Shown here: positions 17,093 through 26,429 of the stretch, in pieces | Position numbering within the stretch: the first letter of the stretch is position 1 | How the letters are laid out: the number at the start of each line of letters is the position of its first letter | Source: a virus | Length of the DNA: 45,383 nucleotides | Virus record (IMG/VR): IMGVR_UViG_3300035698_012734 | Span: 1 to 45,383 of that record | Strand: one strand, 5' to 3' | Made by a program: the position numbers and the translations under genes | Notes under the pieces: model-generated | Seen by the model: only the letters and a program-made list of their open reading frames with translations | What the model was told of the DNA's origin: nothing | Databases searched by the model: none

Positions 17093-18678
17093 TAAAAAAC
17101 CATAGCTTCATTGTATCTACCGTAACGGATATTTTAAGATCCGAGGAAGAAATTTTTGGATCAACCACTAGTGGCGTCTATGTGAACAAGGTGAATACGG
17201 CTCTAGTAGACGAGTTTAGTTTCACCGAGTATACGAATCTGATGATCTCTAGTGATCTGACGGACTATTACGCCGCCGCATCTATGGATTCAATGTTCGT
17301 TCCTTACACCACTAATTATGACCACACTGGGGTACTGCCGAGATTTGAGAGACCTACAGACGAAACGGACGTAAATGTCTATAGCCTGAACCCATTTAAC
17401 CCAAACCACATCTTCGGTACTGGCGTCTTAAATACGGGGGTCGTGGATACCGGAGTCTTTAACACCGGAGTCTGGGTAAGTAGCGGCCACAACATCGCCT
17501 ACAGTATGACCGCCAGTCAGTACGCAACTGAGGAGTCTATAGAGTCCGGCGTTCATCCCGGCTCGACGCATTTCGATGCCGACTTTTATAATCGTGGCAG
17601 AACAGAAATTCGAGATGTTCGTGCCATCGCACACAGGGCACCAATGATACTGTCGGGATTTGGCTATGACACGGACGGAGGCCCTGTTCCATCATCAGGA
17701 GAGATATGGAATACGGAGCTTTGGAAAACTGGCCCTCTCGATGTCAGATGGGATAATGGAAGAAAGGTCTGGACCGGCGGTAGTACGACCAAAATCTTCC
17801 TAGTAAAACTAACGAATACGTACAACCCAAAAAACTTCTCTTACGAGGTAGAGCGTAGTAACTCAAGAGACCAATACACAAGGATAGGACCAGCCACCGC
17901 TCAGGTATATTCAACAGGGAATACGGCGATTTACGACCCAGAGCTTTTGGCCTATTCTGGAAACCCAGACAATCAAGGGTCATACGAATATCTGAATTAC
18001 ACAGGAGTAGATTTTCCCTTTTACGAGGCCTTCATTATTAGAGAGACCTCCGACGATGTCGGAAATGAGTATTATAATATCTGGACTGAAGATTGTCAAG
18101 ACTGCGGGCATGTTACCAACCCCTGCCAAAGTCCGACGAATCAAAGAATTCTTATTGAAAACCCGTTGAAGCAGAGCTTCGACGCGGGGGATCTGGCATT
18201 TACCGTCAAGACCGGTAGGAGTAAATTAGTAAACACGGGCAGCTTCATTGGGGGTAGCGGCGTAGATGCGACCGCGTCAATCACCACTGATGGTAGCGGG
18301 GTCGCCTCCGTAGTGGTGGAGACAGTCGGCAGTGGCTACATATACGGCGGATTTGGCATAGTGACTAGCGATATCTGTGCCTCAGTACAATTATACTTTA
18401 ATGCCGGGACTTTAGCATCGGGGGTCGTAGTACCATCTTCTGGCTACGACTATAATAAGACATATAACATGTCCATCTATCCAACAAACGCACAGATAGA
18501 ATCGGTGTCTTTGCCGATTCACTGGGTGACTCAATCAGAGTTTAAGACACAGCAAGTAGTTACTCACGTTGAATGTGATGGCGGAATCATGCAGACCTGT
18601 AGTGTTAAGGTACAGACGCAGGGAATGAAGTCCTGCGAATTCTGTGGTGACCCAAGCACCTTAATCAATAGTTTCTAG
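17089..18678 (+). CDS. Minor tail protein with TGV repeats and a Cys-rich end
   Basis: A 529-aa protein coupled by ATGA to the hub gene. Residues about 111-128 are four tandem five-residue units (TGV-x-N/D-type: TGVLN, TGVVD, TGVFN, TGVW). The central part is Tyr/Ser/Thr-rich beta-type sequence. The last 210 residues include paired Cys (EDCQDCG, CSVKVQTQGMKSCEFCG), so this protein may pair with the Cys-rich protein encoded next. There is no enzymatic motif. It is likely a component of the tail tip. Confidence 0.6.
   Translation: MIKNHSFIVSTVTDILRSEEEIFGSTTSGVYVNKVNTALVDEFSFTEYTNLMISSDLTDYYAAASMDSMFVPYTTNYDHTGVLPRFERPTDETDVNVYSLNPFNPNHIFGTGVLNTGVVDTGVFNTGVWVSSGHNIAYSMTASQYATEESIESGVHPGSTHFDADFYNRGRTEIRDVRAIAHRAPMILSGFGYDTDGGPVPSSGEIWNTELWKTGPLDVRWDNGRKVWTGGSTTKIFLVKLTNTYNPKNFSYEVERSNSRDQYTRIGPATAQVYSTGNTAIYDPELLAYSGNPDNQGSYEYLNYTGVDFPFYEAFIIRETSDDVGNEYYNIWTEDCQDCGHVTNPCQSPTNQRILIENPLKQSFDAGDLAFTVKTGRSKLVNTGSFIGGSGVDATASITTDGSGVASVVVETVGSGYIYGGFGIVTSDICASVQLYFNAGTLASGVVVPSSGYDYNKTYNMSIYPTNAQIESVSLPIHWVTQSEFKTQQVVTHVECDGGIMQTCSVKVQTQGMKSCEFCGDPSTLINSF
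17419..17472 (+). repeat. Tandem 15-bp units encoding a TGVxN/D pentapeptide
   Basis: The units translate as TGVLN-TGVVD-TGVFN-TGV in frame. Each begins with ACN GGN GTC. This low-complexity turn-rich segment lies near residues 111-128 of the minor tail protein. Confidence 0.7.
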
Positions 18679-18687
18679 GACAAAATA

Positions 18688-21600
18688 ATGGCAGATATTT
18701 ATCAAGGATGCTATTCCTGCGGCAAAAACTGTATCGAGACAGCATTTTGTTCAGAGGGGGGGGGCTACGACAACAACGAGACAGGAGGAATTTCTGTTCC
18801 GAGAAACTTTCGTGTCAAGATTACGGCCAACCCAGCCTTCTGGGGATTCAGCGGAGTACTAATAGAGGGATGGGCCCATTATGAGAATGGGTACTTCGAC
18901 TATTTCGACGGATTTGATGCCGACCACTCGGTATCCAAAAGCTGTGGCCCCATCATTACCGGGCCACTCACTAACGAGCAGCGACCAGACGTGTTCTATC
19001 GGTCAGTATACGACCCAGACACTGACACTTCGACCCACTACGGCTCCGACGGGATCGAGGACGGAGTAAATCGTGGCGGAGCGGAGATCTATCTAGTTGA
19101 TAGAATGAAGGGTTTGGTTCAGGGGGTGAGCTCCGACCGACCGTCTTGCGACACGGTAGAAGCGACTCAGGTATACAAGAAGTTCCCAGAGAATTTTGGC
19201 TTTGGTAACAAGATAAACTTTAATGAGAGTCTATACAAGAACGCTACCAGTGCTTGGCGGATGATCGACTTCTCAGGGTGTTATGATTCCACCATCAATG
19301 ACAGCGGTCAAATAGACTGCTCGGGCAATGAAAAAGATCACATAGTAAGAGACAGCCACTACCTTGAAAAGTACGAGGCGTTTAATACTAGAGTGGCCGT
19401 ATTGGACTGCACTCAGGACGGAGCCGTAGCCCCACCATACTCGGGGGGTTTTACACTCATCTCCGGACTTACAAGAGACACGGGCGTATCGTATTTGGCC
19501 TCAGTGAATCTTGAGCTATCTCCGGCATTGAAGGACGGCATGTCCCTTGTGCTTTCTACAGCCCCCCTTTCTTTTACTGGAAAATACGTCATACAAGATG
19601 TCGCCCATGGCGTTAGCACAACAGCTAACCTACTGGGTACTTGGGGTCTCGATAATTTTTCTTATAATATGACCTCTGATAATTTCTGGGTGGCCATAAA
19701 TACGCACGACCCATCTAGTTGTTGCGGTGAAGCCGCCTATGGCGTTGATTCAGATTCAAAAATAATCCCAAATGAAACAAACTACCATATCGACTTCGGT
19801 AGGGCTTTCAATAACGATAAGAATAAGATTCAATCAAATAGACTTATCGCCAATAGGGATACCTACGGTACTCCGCCGGTTCTAGTATCCTCTTCTGGAT
19901 ACCGTCAGGATAGAAGTTATCCGTCGGTCACCTCTTCTGGTACGATAGATTCCGTGTCTGGCGTTCCCGTATTTGAAAAAGATCTGCCCTACTACGGCCC
20001 GTTTTTTGAAACCGATAGATTCGATACGGAAACTAGAACCGAAAATAAGTACAATCGGGTAAAAGGAAGGAATGCTACTTGCTACTCGAAACATGCATCG
20101 CTTGAGATTTTCCCTGATTGTCTTACCCAGTACGAGGACTATAGCGAGTGCGATACCGAGACCGCCAAATTTAAAACCAATCGGCTATCCCGACTGGCTT
20201 TTGTGTATCGCGGATGCGACTTCTACGACCCCTGCGAATTTGATGAGTCCGGTAGACCATACTCGGCCCCCACTGGCATTGCCGACCTAAAAAGAGGCTT
20301 GGCCGGCCAAGAGATGTATATGTATCTCAATATGAATCAGGCCTTTGGTGGCCTGATTGCTAAATGTGCTTGTGGCTGCTCAAACCCAGTTCCCGGACAA
20401 AATCCTCCTGAGATGGTCGAGATCGCCTCGCCCGTATCTTTTCCTTGCCTGTTTAATTTCGACCTGCATCCAGAACGATATGGGTGCAACGATTCAAGAT
20501 ATCAGCTACAGAAATACAAAGAATTCGTAAGTACGATATTTGAACACGAGACATGCGACGCTATTCCAGAACTCCCGGAGTCTTGTAATGTCAGGCAGCC
20601 ATACACGACATATGGGTTCATCAGAAATCTTTGTGGTAAGGAGACCCAGAGCCGAAAGGACGTGATAACTGAAGCTTTTGCCAAATTGAAGCACGCCGGT
20701 ACCTATCGTGACACTACGCCGAATGTCGACATAGCCGAGCCTATGTATTGGAACTTCGTAGACACTGGTCCAAGTCCAGACCTTCTGGGTAGCGGGACGT
20801 GGAACGGGCAGACTACTGGTGATAATTCGATTCATACGTCTGGAGACTATCCCTACTGGGGGTTGGCCGATAATCAGGGTAGATTAGTCGCCCCTTACTT
20901 TAGACCTAAGGTTGGAGACTTTAGCTGTTGTGCTACCGGTCCAGAGATTCCGTATGTGGACTTCGATACGTCTGGCACGTTCTATAATGGCTGGCCAACT
21001 GATAATGTTCCTTTCTTAATCGAGTTAGAGTCTACAGATATCTGCGTTGGTTGTACTACCACTACCATGCCAGTTGGCAATCTGGTTCTTACCCTTAGTG
21101 GGGGCGATACAAAATACTCTCATAACAAGGGGGTTGGCGGCGGTAAGTATGGATATAATAACTGTCGTTATTCCGGTACGGCGATAGACCCTACCTATTC
21201 GTGCCTAAGCGGTATCCCCACCAGTTTCTGCGGGGCTGGTGCAGATACTCTGCATTCTCAATTCGCAACGCCTTACACGGGAAACACATGTTCTTGCATA
21301 ACGGGATCTGAGGTGACTTTATACACCAAGACCATAGGAGAAGGACTCCACGATCTTGCTGTCGGCTGGATATCCTCTGGGATAAATAGCTCCTATGTTG
21401 AGATGACCGGATGCAATGACATTACTAGCAGCTATCTGAATGTTGACTATGCCAATGGTGCCGCCGGCGGGGTTAGCGTATATGCCTCTTTTAAGTTGGC
21501 ATGTCCAGAGAATATAGACTTTCTAACGGAACCGAGCTTCCCGTTCGCTTTTTACGAGGGGGACTCTGTATCTAATCTTTGGTCATGTCGCGGAGACTCC

Positions 21601-24126
21601 TGCCCATCGACCTACCCGTCTCCCGGAAACCGCCTCTCCTTATCTAGTAAAATGTTGTTGATTGGCGATGCCAGAAAGTCAGATTTTGAAGCACTTACCG
21701 AGGCCGAAATTGAGGGTCCCTCCTTCTCCGACATCCTAACAAATGGCGTTCTGTTAGGTGACCCAATACATGCCCGTAGGAATATTCAACTATGCTCAGG
21801 TGAGAAAGTGCTGATTTATGGATGCTACGTGGGCGGTGGGTTTTACGGATGCGGAGGGTCTTGCGATTCAGAGTCGGTCTGTGTTAGCTGCTCCGGACAA
21901 GGGGTTGGGTGCAACGACTGTGGAGCCGTCGTCTCTTTTAGTGGTATCGCAACGTCTCGTATTCCGGCCCATTTCGAACTGAACCCCTGTTTCTGCCAAT
22001 GCTCCTCACCTACGCTGATGAGGATTTACGGAGTAGATAGCTCGGGCGGGTCGTTGGTGCTTGAGACGACTTACGAGAACACGGGAAACTATGACTGTAA
22101 TGGCATACCGTACTGGTATTCAATAAGCGGAGAGAATAGGGTCTCTATTCCTGTTCTACTAAACCAACTGCCCCCATTCCCACACATGGGCGAAGGTCCA
22201 TACTCCAGCACCGCTACAGACTTCTGCTCCTTTGATTCTGGTCCTAATAAAATAGCCTCCGGGATTCAATACAAGTTCTATGAGCCGAACAATGCAAACA
22301 CATGTGGTAATCTTGATCCCTACTCATGCGATAACGGTATCTGTGCCGACTCCCGATCGAATTCTGCCAACTGCGGAAACCCAATCTACACGACCGGCAA
22401 TGTGATAGATATTTCAGTAAATAAGAAGGCATGTTGGCCTGAGATCATGATAGTCAACAAGGTGGAATGTTATGGAAGCGGATACGCTCTCCATGTTTCT
22501 AGGGAGTATCATAATCACGACCGGACTTGGCAAGAGGTAAAGGCTATTGAGGGGGGTAGTGCTTGCTTCACTAAGTATTATGGGTCTTACGTCTATGACA
22601 GTGGCTGTCAGACCATACCTTACGCCGTACCTACGGACTCCGTCACCCCAGCCTTCTCTTCTGTATGCGGAGTGCACTACCCGAGTGGGGCGAACGCCAA
22701 CCAAGACTTCTTGTTTACTGGGGACTCCGTCTGGAATTACTACAACCTTTTTTACGAATCTGGGTATCCCGCAGGCTACCAGTTTGACACGGCGATTGAC
22801 GGGGTCACCCACGCAGCAATCTGTGGCCAATCGGGAGGTGGCAGTCCCGCCCTAGAGGCCATCTTTGGAACCGGCAACTATGCTGTCGAATTCGGCACGC
22901 TGGCCGTCAACGCTAAGCATAGCTGCTTACAGGACATCAGGGCGTGCGGAGCGGATTTCTTCTGCAACAAGATGTTCTTCCCTAGACGAAAATATGCAGA
23001 GGGCACGAAAGTCTCAGCCTACGGTGCTCTCTCTATGTGTACGGACAATGCCAGACCGGAATATCCAAGCTGGTATTCTGGGTATGGTAGTTTCTCTTCT
23101 TTACCTGAAATCATCAAAGGGACGAGGTCCGGTAGGATTTTAGACGCTTGTGATCCAGATAGCGTAACTATTGTTAATCAAGAGGTTGGCATTGACGACT
23201 CTATAATCTATGTAAATGACTATCTGCCACTAATTGGGGTGACTCGACAACCGTTTCGTGGCAGTTCTTGCTTAATACCTAATAGCGGGGAGTGTAACTC
23301 CGTTACCCTCCCGTACACCCACACTGATCAGACGATGACCTACTCAGTCGGCGATATGGGTTATTACACATCCATTCTTGCGAGCGGTGCGAGCAACTGT
23401 TTGTTTGATAAGTTCAAAATCTTGGTCGATGTGAATTGTTGTCCGGACAGAACAAGGAGACGAGATAATAGTCTGGAGGAGCCAACCTCCCTATCTTATA
23501 TGTTTACAGATATTCCGTCTATCTTCTGCAAGGGGTTTGTGTCAGAACCTCCTTGTGGATGTGTCGATTCAGAATGTAGCGATCCCTTATCGCGTCCGGG
23601 TAGTTGTAAGCAAGTCTACGCTCTTTACGTATACGATAAGATCACCTGTACTGGGGTCAACTACGGCGTGTTCCCACCGGATCTATACGCTGACTACGTG
23701 ATCGATTACGATGGTACGTTCCTGCAGGCGTCCGACGCCGAGGGTTATCGAGAAAGTTGCTCGGACCCAGCTACTGGGTTTACATTATACCAGACTGAAT
23801 GCCCTGAGTTCTCAGGAAAGTATTTAGAGGCGTCTTCAGCCGGATATGTGCCGACTTGGGAGTGCGGAGAAAATGTTTATAGTCTAGCTCCCGGAGATGC
23901 GAATTCTGACTGCTGCTTTTTTGCTAATACGACCCTGTGCTCGGCATTATCTTCTGGCGTTACATTCCCAAAAACACAATCGTGTTATGTTGGGCTAGAG
24001 GCCAATTTCTCTGACGATCTTTCTTCTCCCTCCGGAATATGGATGGCCGAGTGCGGATGTTCCGCTGGGGGAGACAATATATGTCTTGACGATTCTTTGA
24101 TTTACGCAGTAATTACTGAGGCTTAA
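18688..24126 (+). CDS. Giant Cys-rich tail tip protein, candidate receptor-binding protein
   Basis: A 1812-aa protein with an AGGA ribosome site. I count about 85 Cys (4.7 percent), many in CxC, CC or CxxC pairs over the whole length: CYSCGKNC near the start, CACGC near 560, a dense block CGGSCDSESVCVSCSG near 1055, PCFCQC near 1100 and CGCSAGGDNIC at the end. It lacks a signal peptide, membrane segment or catalytic motif. So many cysteines in a phage structural protein is unusual; they may form disulfides after lysis or bind metal. As the last large gene of the tail module it is the best candidate for host recognition, but this is inferred from position and size only. Confidence 0.65.
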   Translation: MADIYQGCYSCGKNCIETAFCSEGGGYDNNETGGISVPRNFRVKITANPAFWGFSGVLIEGWAHYENGYFDYFDGFDADHSVSKSCGPIITGPLTNEQRPDVFYRSVYDPDTDTSTHYGSDGIEDGVNRGGAEIYLVDRMKGLVQGVSSDRPSCDTVEATQVYKKFPENFGFGNKINFNESLYKNATSAWRMIDFSGCYDSTINDSGQIDCSGNEKDHIVRDSHYLEKYEAFNTRVAVLDCTQDGAVAPPYSGGFTLISGLTRDTGVSYLASVNLELSPALKDGMSLVLSTAPLSFTGKYVIQDVAHGVSTTANLLGTWGLDNFSYNMTSDNFWVAINTHDPSSCCGEAAYGVDSDSKIIPNETNYHIDFGRAFNNDKNKIQSNRLIANRDTYGTPPVLVSSSGYRQDRSYPSVTSSGTIDSVSGVPVFEKDLPYYGPFFETDRFDTETRTENKYNRVKGRNATCYSKHASLEIFPDCLTQYEDYSECDTETAKFKTNRLSRLAFVYRGCDFYDPCEFDESGRPYSAPTGIADLKRGLAGQEMYMYLNMNQAFGGLIAKCACGCSNPVPGQNPPEMVEIASPVSFPCLFNFDLHPERYGCNDSRYQLQKYKEFVSTIFEHETCDAIPELPESCNVRQPYTTYGFIRNLCGKETQSRKDVITEAFAKLKHAGTYRDTTPNVDIAEPMYWNFVDTGPSPDLLGSGTWNGQTTGDNSIHTSGDYPYWGLADNQGRLVAPYFRPKVGDFSCCATGPEIPYVDFDTSGTFYNGWPTDNVPFLIELESTDICVGCTTTTMPVGNLVLTLSGGDTKYSHNKGVGGGKYGYNNCRYSGTAIDPTYSCLSGIPTSFCGAGADTLHSQFATPYTGNTCSCITGSEVTLYTKTIGEGLHDLAVGWISSGINSSYVEMTGCNDITSSYLNVDYANGAAGGVSVYASFKLACPENIDFLTEPSFPFAFYEGDSVSNLWSCRGDSCPSTYPSPGNRLSLSSKMLLIGDARKSDFEALTEAEIEGPSFSDILTNGVLLGDPIHARRNIQLCSGEKVLIYGCYVGGGFYGCGGSCDSESVCVSCSGQGVGCNDCGAVVSFSGIATSRIPAHFELNPCFCQCSSPTLMRIYGVDSSGGSLVLETTYENTGNYDCNGIPYWYSISGENRVSIPVLLNQLPPFPHMGEGPYSSTATDFCSFDSGPNKIASGIQYKFYEPNNANTCGNLDPYSCDNGICADSRSNSANCGNPIYTTGNVIDISVNKKACWPEIMIVNKVECYGSGYALHVSREYHNHDRTWQEVKAIEGGSACFTKYYGSYVYDSGCQTIPYAVPTDSVTPAFSSVCGVHYPSGANANQDFLFTGDSVWNYYNLFYESGYPAGYQFDTAIDGVTHAAICGQSGGGSPALEAIFGTGNYAVEFGTLAVNAKHSCLQDIRACGADFFCNKMFFPRRKYAEGTKVSAYGALSMCTDNARPEYPSWYSGYGSFSSLPEIIKGTRSGRILDACDPDSVTIVNQEVGIDDSIIYVNDYLPLIGVTRQPFRGSSCLIPNSGECNSVTLPYTHTDQTMTYSVGDMGYYTSILASGASNCLFDKFKILVDVNCCPDRTRRRDNSLEEPTSLSYMFTDIPSIFCKGFVSEPPCGCVDSECSDPLSRPGSCKQVYALYVYDKITCTGVNYGVFPPDLYADYVIDYDGTFLQASDAEGYRESCSDPATGFTLYQTECPEFSGKYLEASSAGYVPTWECGENVYSLAPGDANSDCCFFANTTLCSALSSGVTFPKTQSCYVGLEANFSDDLSSPSGIWMAECGCSAGGDNICLDDSLIYAVITEA
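19570..19579 (+). repeat. Dispersed motif, copy 4
   Basis: Exact copy in the Cys-rich tail gene, preceded by CCCCTTT. It codes SFTG here, a different phase from copies 3 and 5. Confidence 0.8.
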
Positions 24127-24128
24127 CG

Positions 24129-24506
24129 ATGAACAAAACAGGATGTGAATGCCCTTTGGCAGGACTATGTAATAGGCACGGCGTTGAAAAGACTGCACAC
24201 CTGCATAAGCTATGCCAAAATCATGCTGGCTATTTTAAAATGTGGGAGGAATGTCGCGGCCCGCTGCAGACCGATTGCGGGGAGAAGCTTCCGAGCCTAC
24301 TTAAACAGGCGGCTAATGTTGCGAAAGCTGTGGTGACCCACGTGGCAACCGGAATGAGTAACGCGACTCCAGAAGAAAAGAACAGGCGACTTAGTATCTG
24401 TGGCGGTTGCCCATTTTTCAAAGAGGGGCGATGCACAAAATGCGGCTGTTTCCTAGAAGTTAAAACAGGATTTTCCTCTAGCAAGTGCCCAATCGGAAAA
24501 TGGTAA
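24129..24506 (+). CDS. Small Cys-rich zinc-binding protein, DUF6171-like
   Basis: A 125-aa protein with two metal-binding-like parts. Residues 6-21 hold C-E-C-x5-C-x-R-H-x-V-E-K (CECPLAGLCNRHGVEK). The C-terminal 35 residues hold C-x2-C-x7-C-x2-C-x-C-F-L followed by C-P-I-G-K-W, a pattern frequent in short phage and bacterial proteins. A central helix of about 35 residues links them. The start has GAGG upstream. It overlaps the UDP-galactopyranose mutase gene by 7 bases, so the two are probably translated together. A role in the glycan pathway is inferred from this coupling. Confidence 0.7.
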   Translation: MNKTGCECPLAGLCNRHGVEKTAHLHKLCQNHAGYFKMWEECRGPLQTDCGEKLPSLLKQAANVAKAVVTHVATGMSNATPEEKNRRLSICGGCPFFKEGRCTKCGCFLEVKTGFSSSKCPIGKW

Positions 24507-25612
24507 ACTACGACTACGTAATAGTGGGTGCGGGACCTTTCGGCTGTGCCTTTGCGAGAACCGTCACCGACTCAGGGGCTAAATGCTTAGTGGTCGACAA
24601 GAGAGAGCACATAGCCGGCAACTGTTACACAGAAAGCCGAGAGGGTACTGACGTACATATGTATGGGCCACACATTTTCCATACGTCAAGTGATCCGGTC
24701 TGGGAGTTTGTTAACCAGTTCGGAAAATTCAATAATTTCGTGTATAGACCAAAGGCAATAAATAATGGCCGTCTTTATTCCTTCCCTATCAACCTAATGA
24801 CTCTCAATCAAATGTTTGGGGTTAAAACTCCGGAGGATGCCGAAGCTTTATTAAGATCCAAGAGGCTCCACATAGAAGCCCCGGCGAATTTTGAGGAGGC
24901 CTGCTTGGCCTCGGTTGGCGAGGAAATATATAGAACTTTCTTTTACTGGTACACTAAAAAGAAGTGGAGTATGGAGCCTAGAGATCTACCGGCTACCCTA
25001 CTGACCAGAGTGCCAGTTAGAAATACTTTTAACGATAACTATTTCAATGATCCACATCAGGGCATACCGATAGACGGCTATACGTCGCTCTTTAAGAACA
25101 TGCTGGAAGGAATCGATGTGGAGCTAGGAGTAGACTATTTTAAGCACAGGGACAGGCTAGACGGCCTATGCAGAAGACTTGTGTACACAGGTCCGATCGA
25201 TAGATTCTACGAGTTTGAATTTGGGCATCTAGGATGGGTGGGTCTTGAATTTGAGCACACCAGTAAAAGAAAGGATCATCAGGGTGCGGCAGTCGTAAAC
25301 TATACGGACGAGACCCCCTACCTGAGATCTACAGAGCATGCCCACTTTTCAATGAAGGATTTCCCTCCCGTGTCTATCGTCACACTAGAGAGGTCTTCTG
25401 CAAACGGGGAGGCATGCTACCCAATCCCTATAAGCGAAAATAGGCTCTTGCACAATAAGTACAAGAGCCTAAAAAGTAGTAAGTATATTTTCGGCGGAAG
25501 GTTGGCCAATTATGTTTACCTGAACATGGATCAGGTGATTGCGTCAGCCATCAATACCGCTAAAAGTCGTATGTTAGATACCATCCATTTTTCATCTCCT
25601 CATTTGATATGA
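24500..25612 (+). CDS. glf: UDP-galactopyranose mutase
   Basis: This flavoenzyme converts UDP-galactopyranose to UDP-galactofuranose in the cytoplasm. I chose the ATG at 24500 (370 aa) because it gives the usual N-terminus MVNYDYVIVGAGPFG; a GTG at 24485 would add five residues. The FAD-binding G-x-G-x-x-G lies at residues 10-15, with VDKREHIAGN at about 35-44 and the YGPHIFHTS signature near 56-64. The length is normal. Segments DDTPYLRSTEH-like (ETPYLRSTEHAHF) and the C-terminal YVYLNMDQV are also typical of the family. In phages the enzyme is uncommon; here it faces a glycosyltransferase cassette on the other strand. Its 3' end overlaps the convergent gene by 53 bases, and it carries two exact dispersed motifs. 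Confidence 0.93.
   Translation: MVNYDYVIVGAGPFGCAFARTVTDSGAKCLVVDKREHIAGNCYTESREGTDVHMYGPHIFHTSSDPVWEFVNQFGKFNNFVYRPKAINNGRLYSFPINLMTLNQMFGVKTPEDAEALLRSKRLHIEAPANFEEACLASVGEEIYRTFFYWYTKKKWSMEPRDLPATLLTRVPVRNTFNDNYFNDPHQGIPIDGYTSLFKNMLEGIDVELGVDYFKHRDRLDGLCRRLVYTGPIDRFYEFEFGHLGWVGLEFEHTSKRKDHQGAAVVNYTDETPYLRSTEHAHFSMKDFPPVSIVTLERSSANGEACYPIPISENRLLHNKYKSLKSSKYIFGGRLANYVYLNMDQVIASAINTAKSRMLDTIHFSSPHLI
24939..24948 (+). repeat. Dispersed motif, copy 5
   Basis: Exact copy in glf, coding FFYW in the third phase. Confidence 0.8.
25261..25270 (-). repeat. Dispersed motif, copy 6
   Basis: Exact copy in glf, opposite to copy 5 and 313 bases from it. It codes SKR in the glf frame. Confidence 0.8.
25441..25471 (-). 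terminator. Candidate terminator of the minus-strand operon, inside glf
   Basis: A perfect 10-bp inverted repeat (TAGGCTCTTG / CAAGAGCCTA) with an 11-base loop. Read on the minus strand the stem is followed by TTTTC, so it could end transcription about 90 bases after the last minus-strand gene. On the plus strand it is followed by an A-run, so it would not stop glf mRNA. The short T-run makes it a moderate candidate. Confidence 0.5.
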
Positions 25613-26429
25613 TGTGCAGGTCAGGACGAGAGGCCATGTAATACATGATCAGAAACTCTATCTCTACGGCTATCTTTCTTTTTTCGTGAAAAGAACCTAC
25701 TCTTCTTGGCTTGACCACTAGGTCGTAAAAACTAATGAAGTTTCGTATGTGTGTTTTTACGAACTCACAGATTTCCGACATTACGCTTTTGTGACAGATG
25801 AACTGATTAGATATCGGTGCTATATTACAGATTTCGTCTATCCCAATATGTCTCACAAAATACTCTACTGAATCCTCACTCGGGTTTTTAAGTCGGGCTA
25901 TGGCGTTCCAGTCGAACACCATTGTGTTTGCACACAAGACAACTTTCGGATCTCCAAAGAGCAGGCCAAGATTGGCCCACTCGTGGAGGTTGTCAATGTT
26001 GTTCGTGTTTGAGTATTTATGATTCCAAGAAGCAGTCACCATTCCGGTATACTCAGATTCAAACAGTTGAGGACAAAAGAACGCTCTTATTTCAGCGAAT
26101 CTATTATCTTGGAAGTCGGAGAACTCGCCTAAATCAAGATCCTGTAAAAGATAGGGACATAGATACTCTCTTTTACTGATGTTCTCGAACTGTCTTTCGT
26201 CGTGGCCGAGTAGGTTGATTTTGACTAGGTCAATATCAATCTTTCCGGGTATTAGTTTATCTAGCTTGGCTTTGCTTCCTCGCTCGACAGACTCCACGTC
26301 CTCAACTTGTCTGATCTGGTATTCATTCACGCATCTTAAAAATCTAGGAAGATCTTTCTCTACGCAGTGACGCTGACAATAGCCCGGCCTTGAGCACTCG
26401 CACCTATCGCCTTGTCTATTTAAGATCAT
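25560..26429 (-). CDS. Putative glycosyltransferase-like protein with N-terminal Cys-His module
   Basis: A 289-aa protein, the last gene of the minus-strand run. Residues 10-25 read CECSRPGYCQRHCVEK, the same C-x-C-x5-C-x-R-H-x-V-E-K pattern as in the small protein encoded at 24129 on the other strand. The rest (FENISKREYLCPYLLQDLD, YTGMVTASWNHKYS, and a middle with VLCANTMVFDW) is vaguely like DUF4422-type capsular glycosyltransferases, but no clear D-x-D motif is seen. It overlaps the gene upstream by 14 bases and converges on glf. A role in glycan transfer is inferred from similarity of pattern and neighbours. Confidence 0.5.
   Translation of the reverse strand: MILNRQGDRCECSRPGYCQRHCVEKDLPRFLRCVNEYQIRQVEDVESVERGSKAKLDKLIPGKIDIDLVKINLLGHDERQFENISKREYLCPYLLQDLDLGEFSDFQDNRFAEIRAFFCPQLFESEYTGMVTASWNHKYSNTNNIDNLHEWANLGLLFGDPKVVLCANTMVFDWNAIARLKNPSEDSVEYFVRHIGIDEICNIAPISNQFICHKSVMSEICEFVKTHIRNFISFYDLVVKPRRVGSFHEKRKIAVEIEFLIMYYMASRPDLHIISNEEMKNGWYLTYDF
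26169..26178 (+). repeat. Dispersed motif, copy 7
   Basis: Exact copy, antisense to the glycosyltransferase-like gene 25560-26429. Confidence 0.8.

Noticed and set aside
18688-24126. A diversity-generating retroelement acting on the Cys-rich tail gene
   Set aside because: No reverse transcriptase or template/variable repeat pair was seen in the window.
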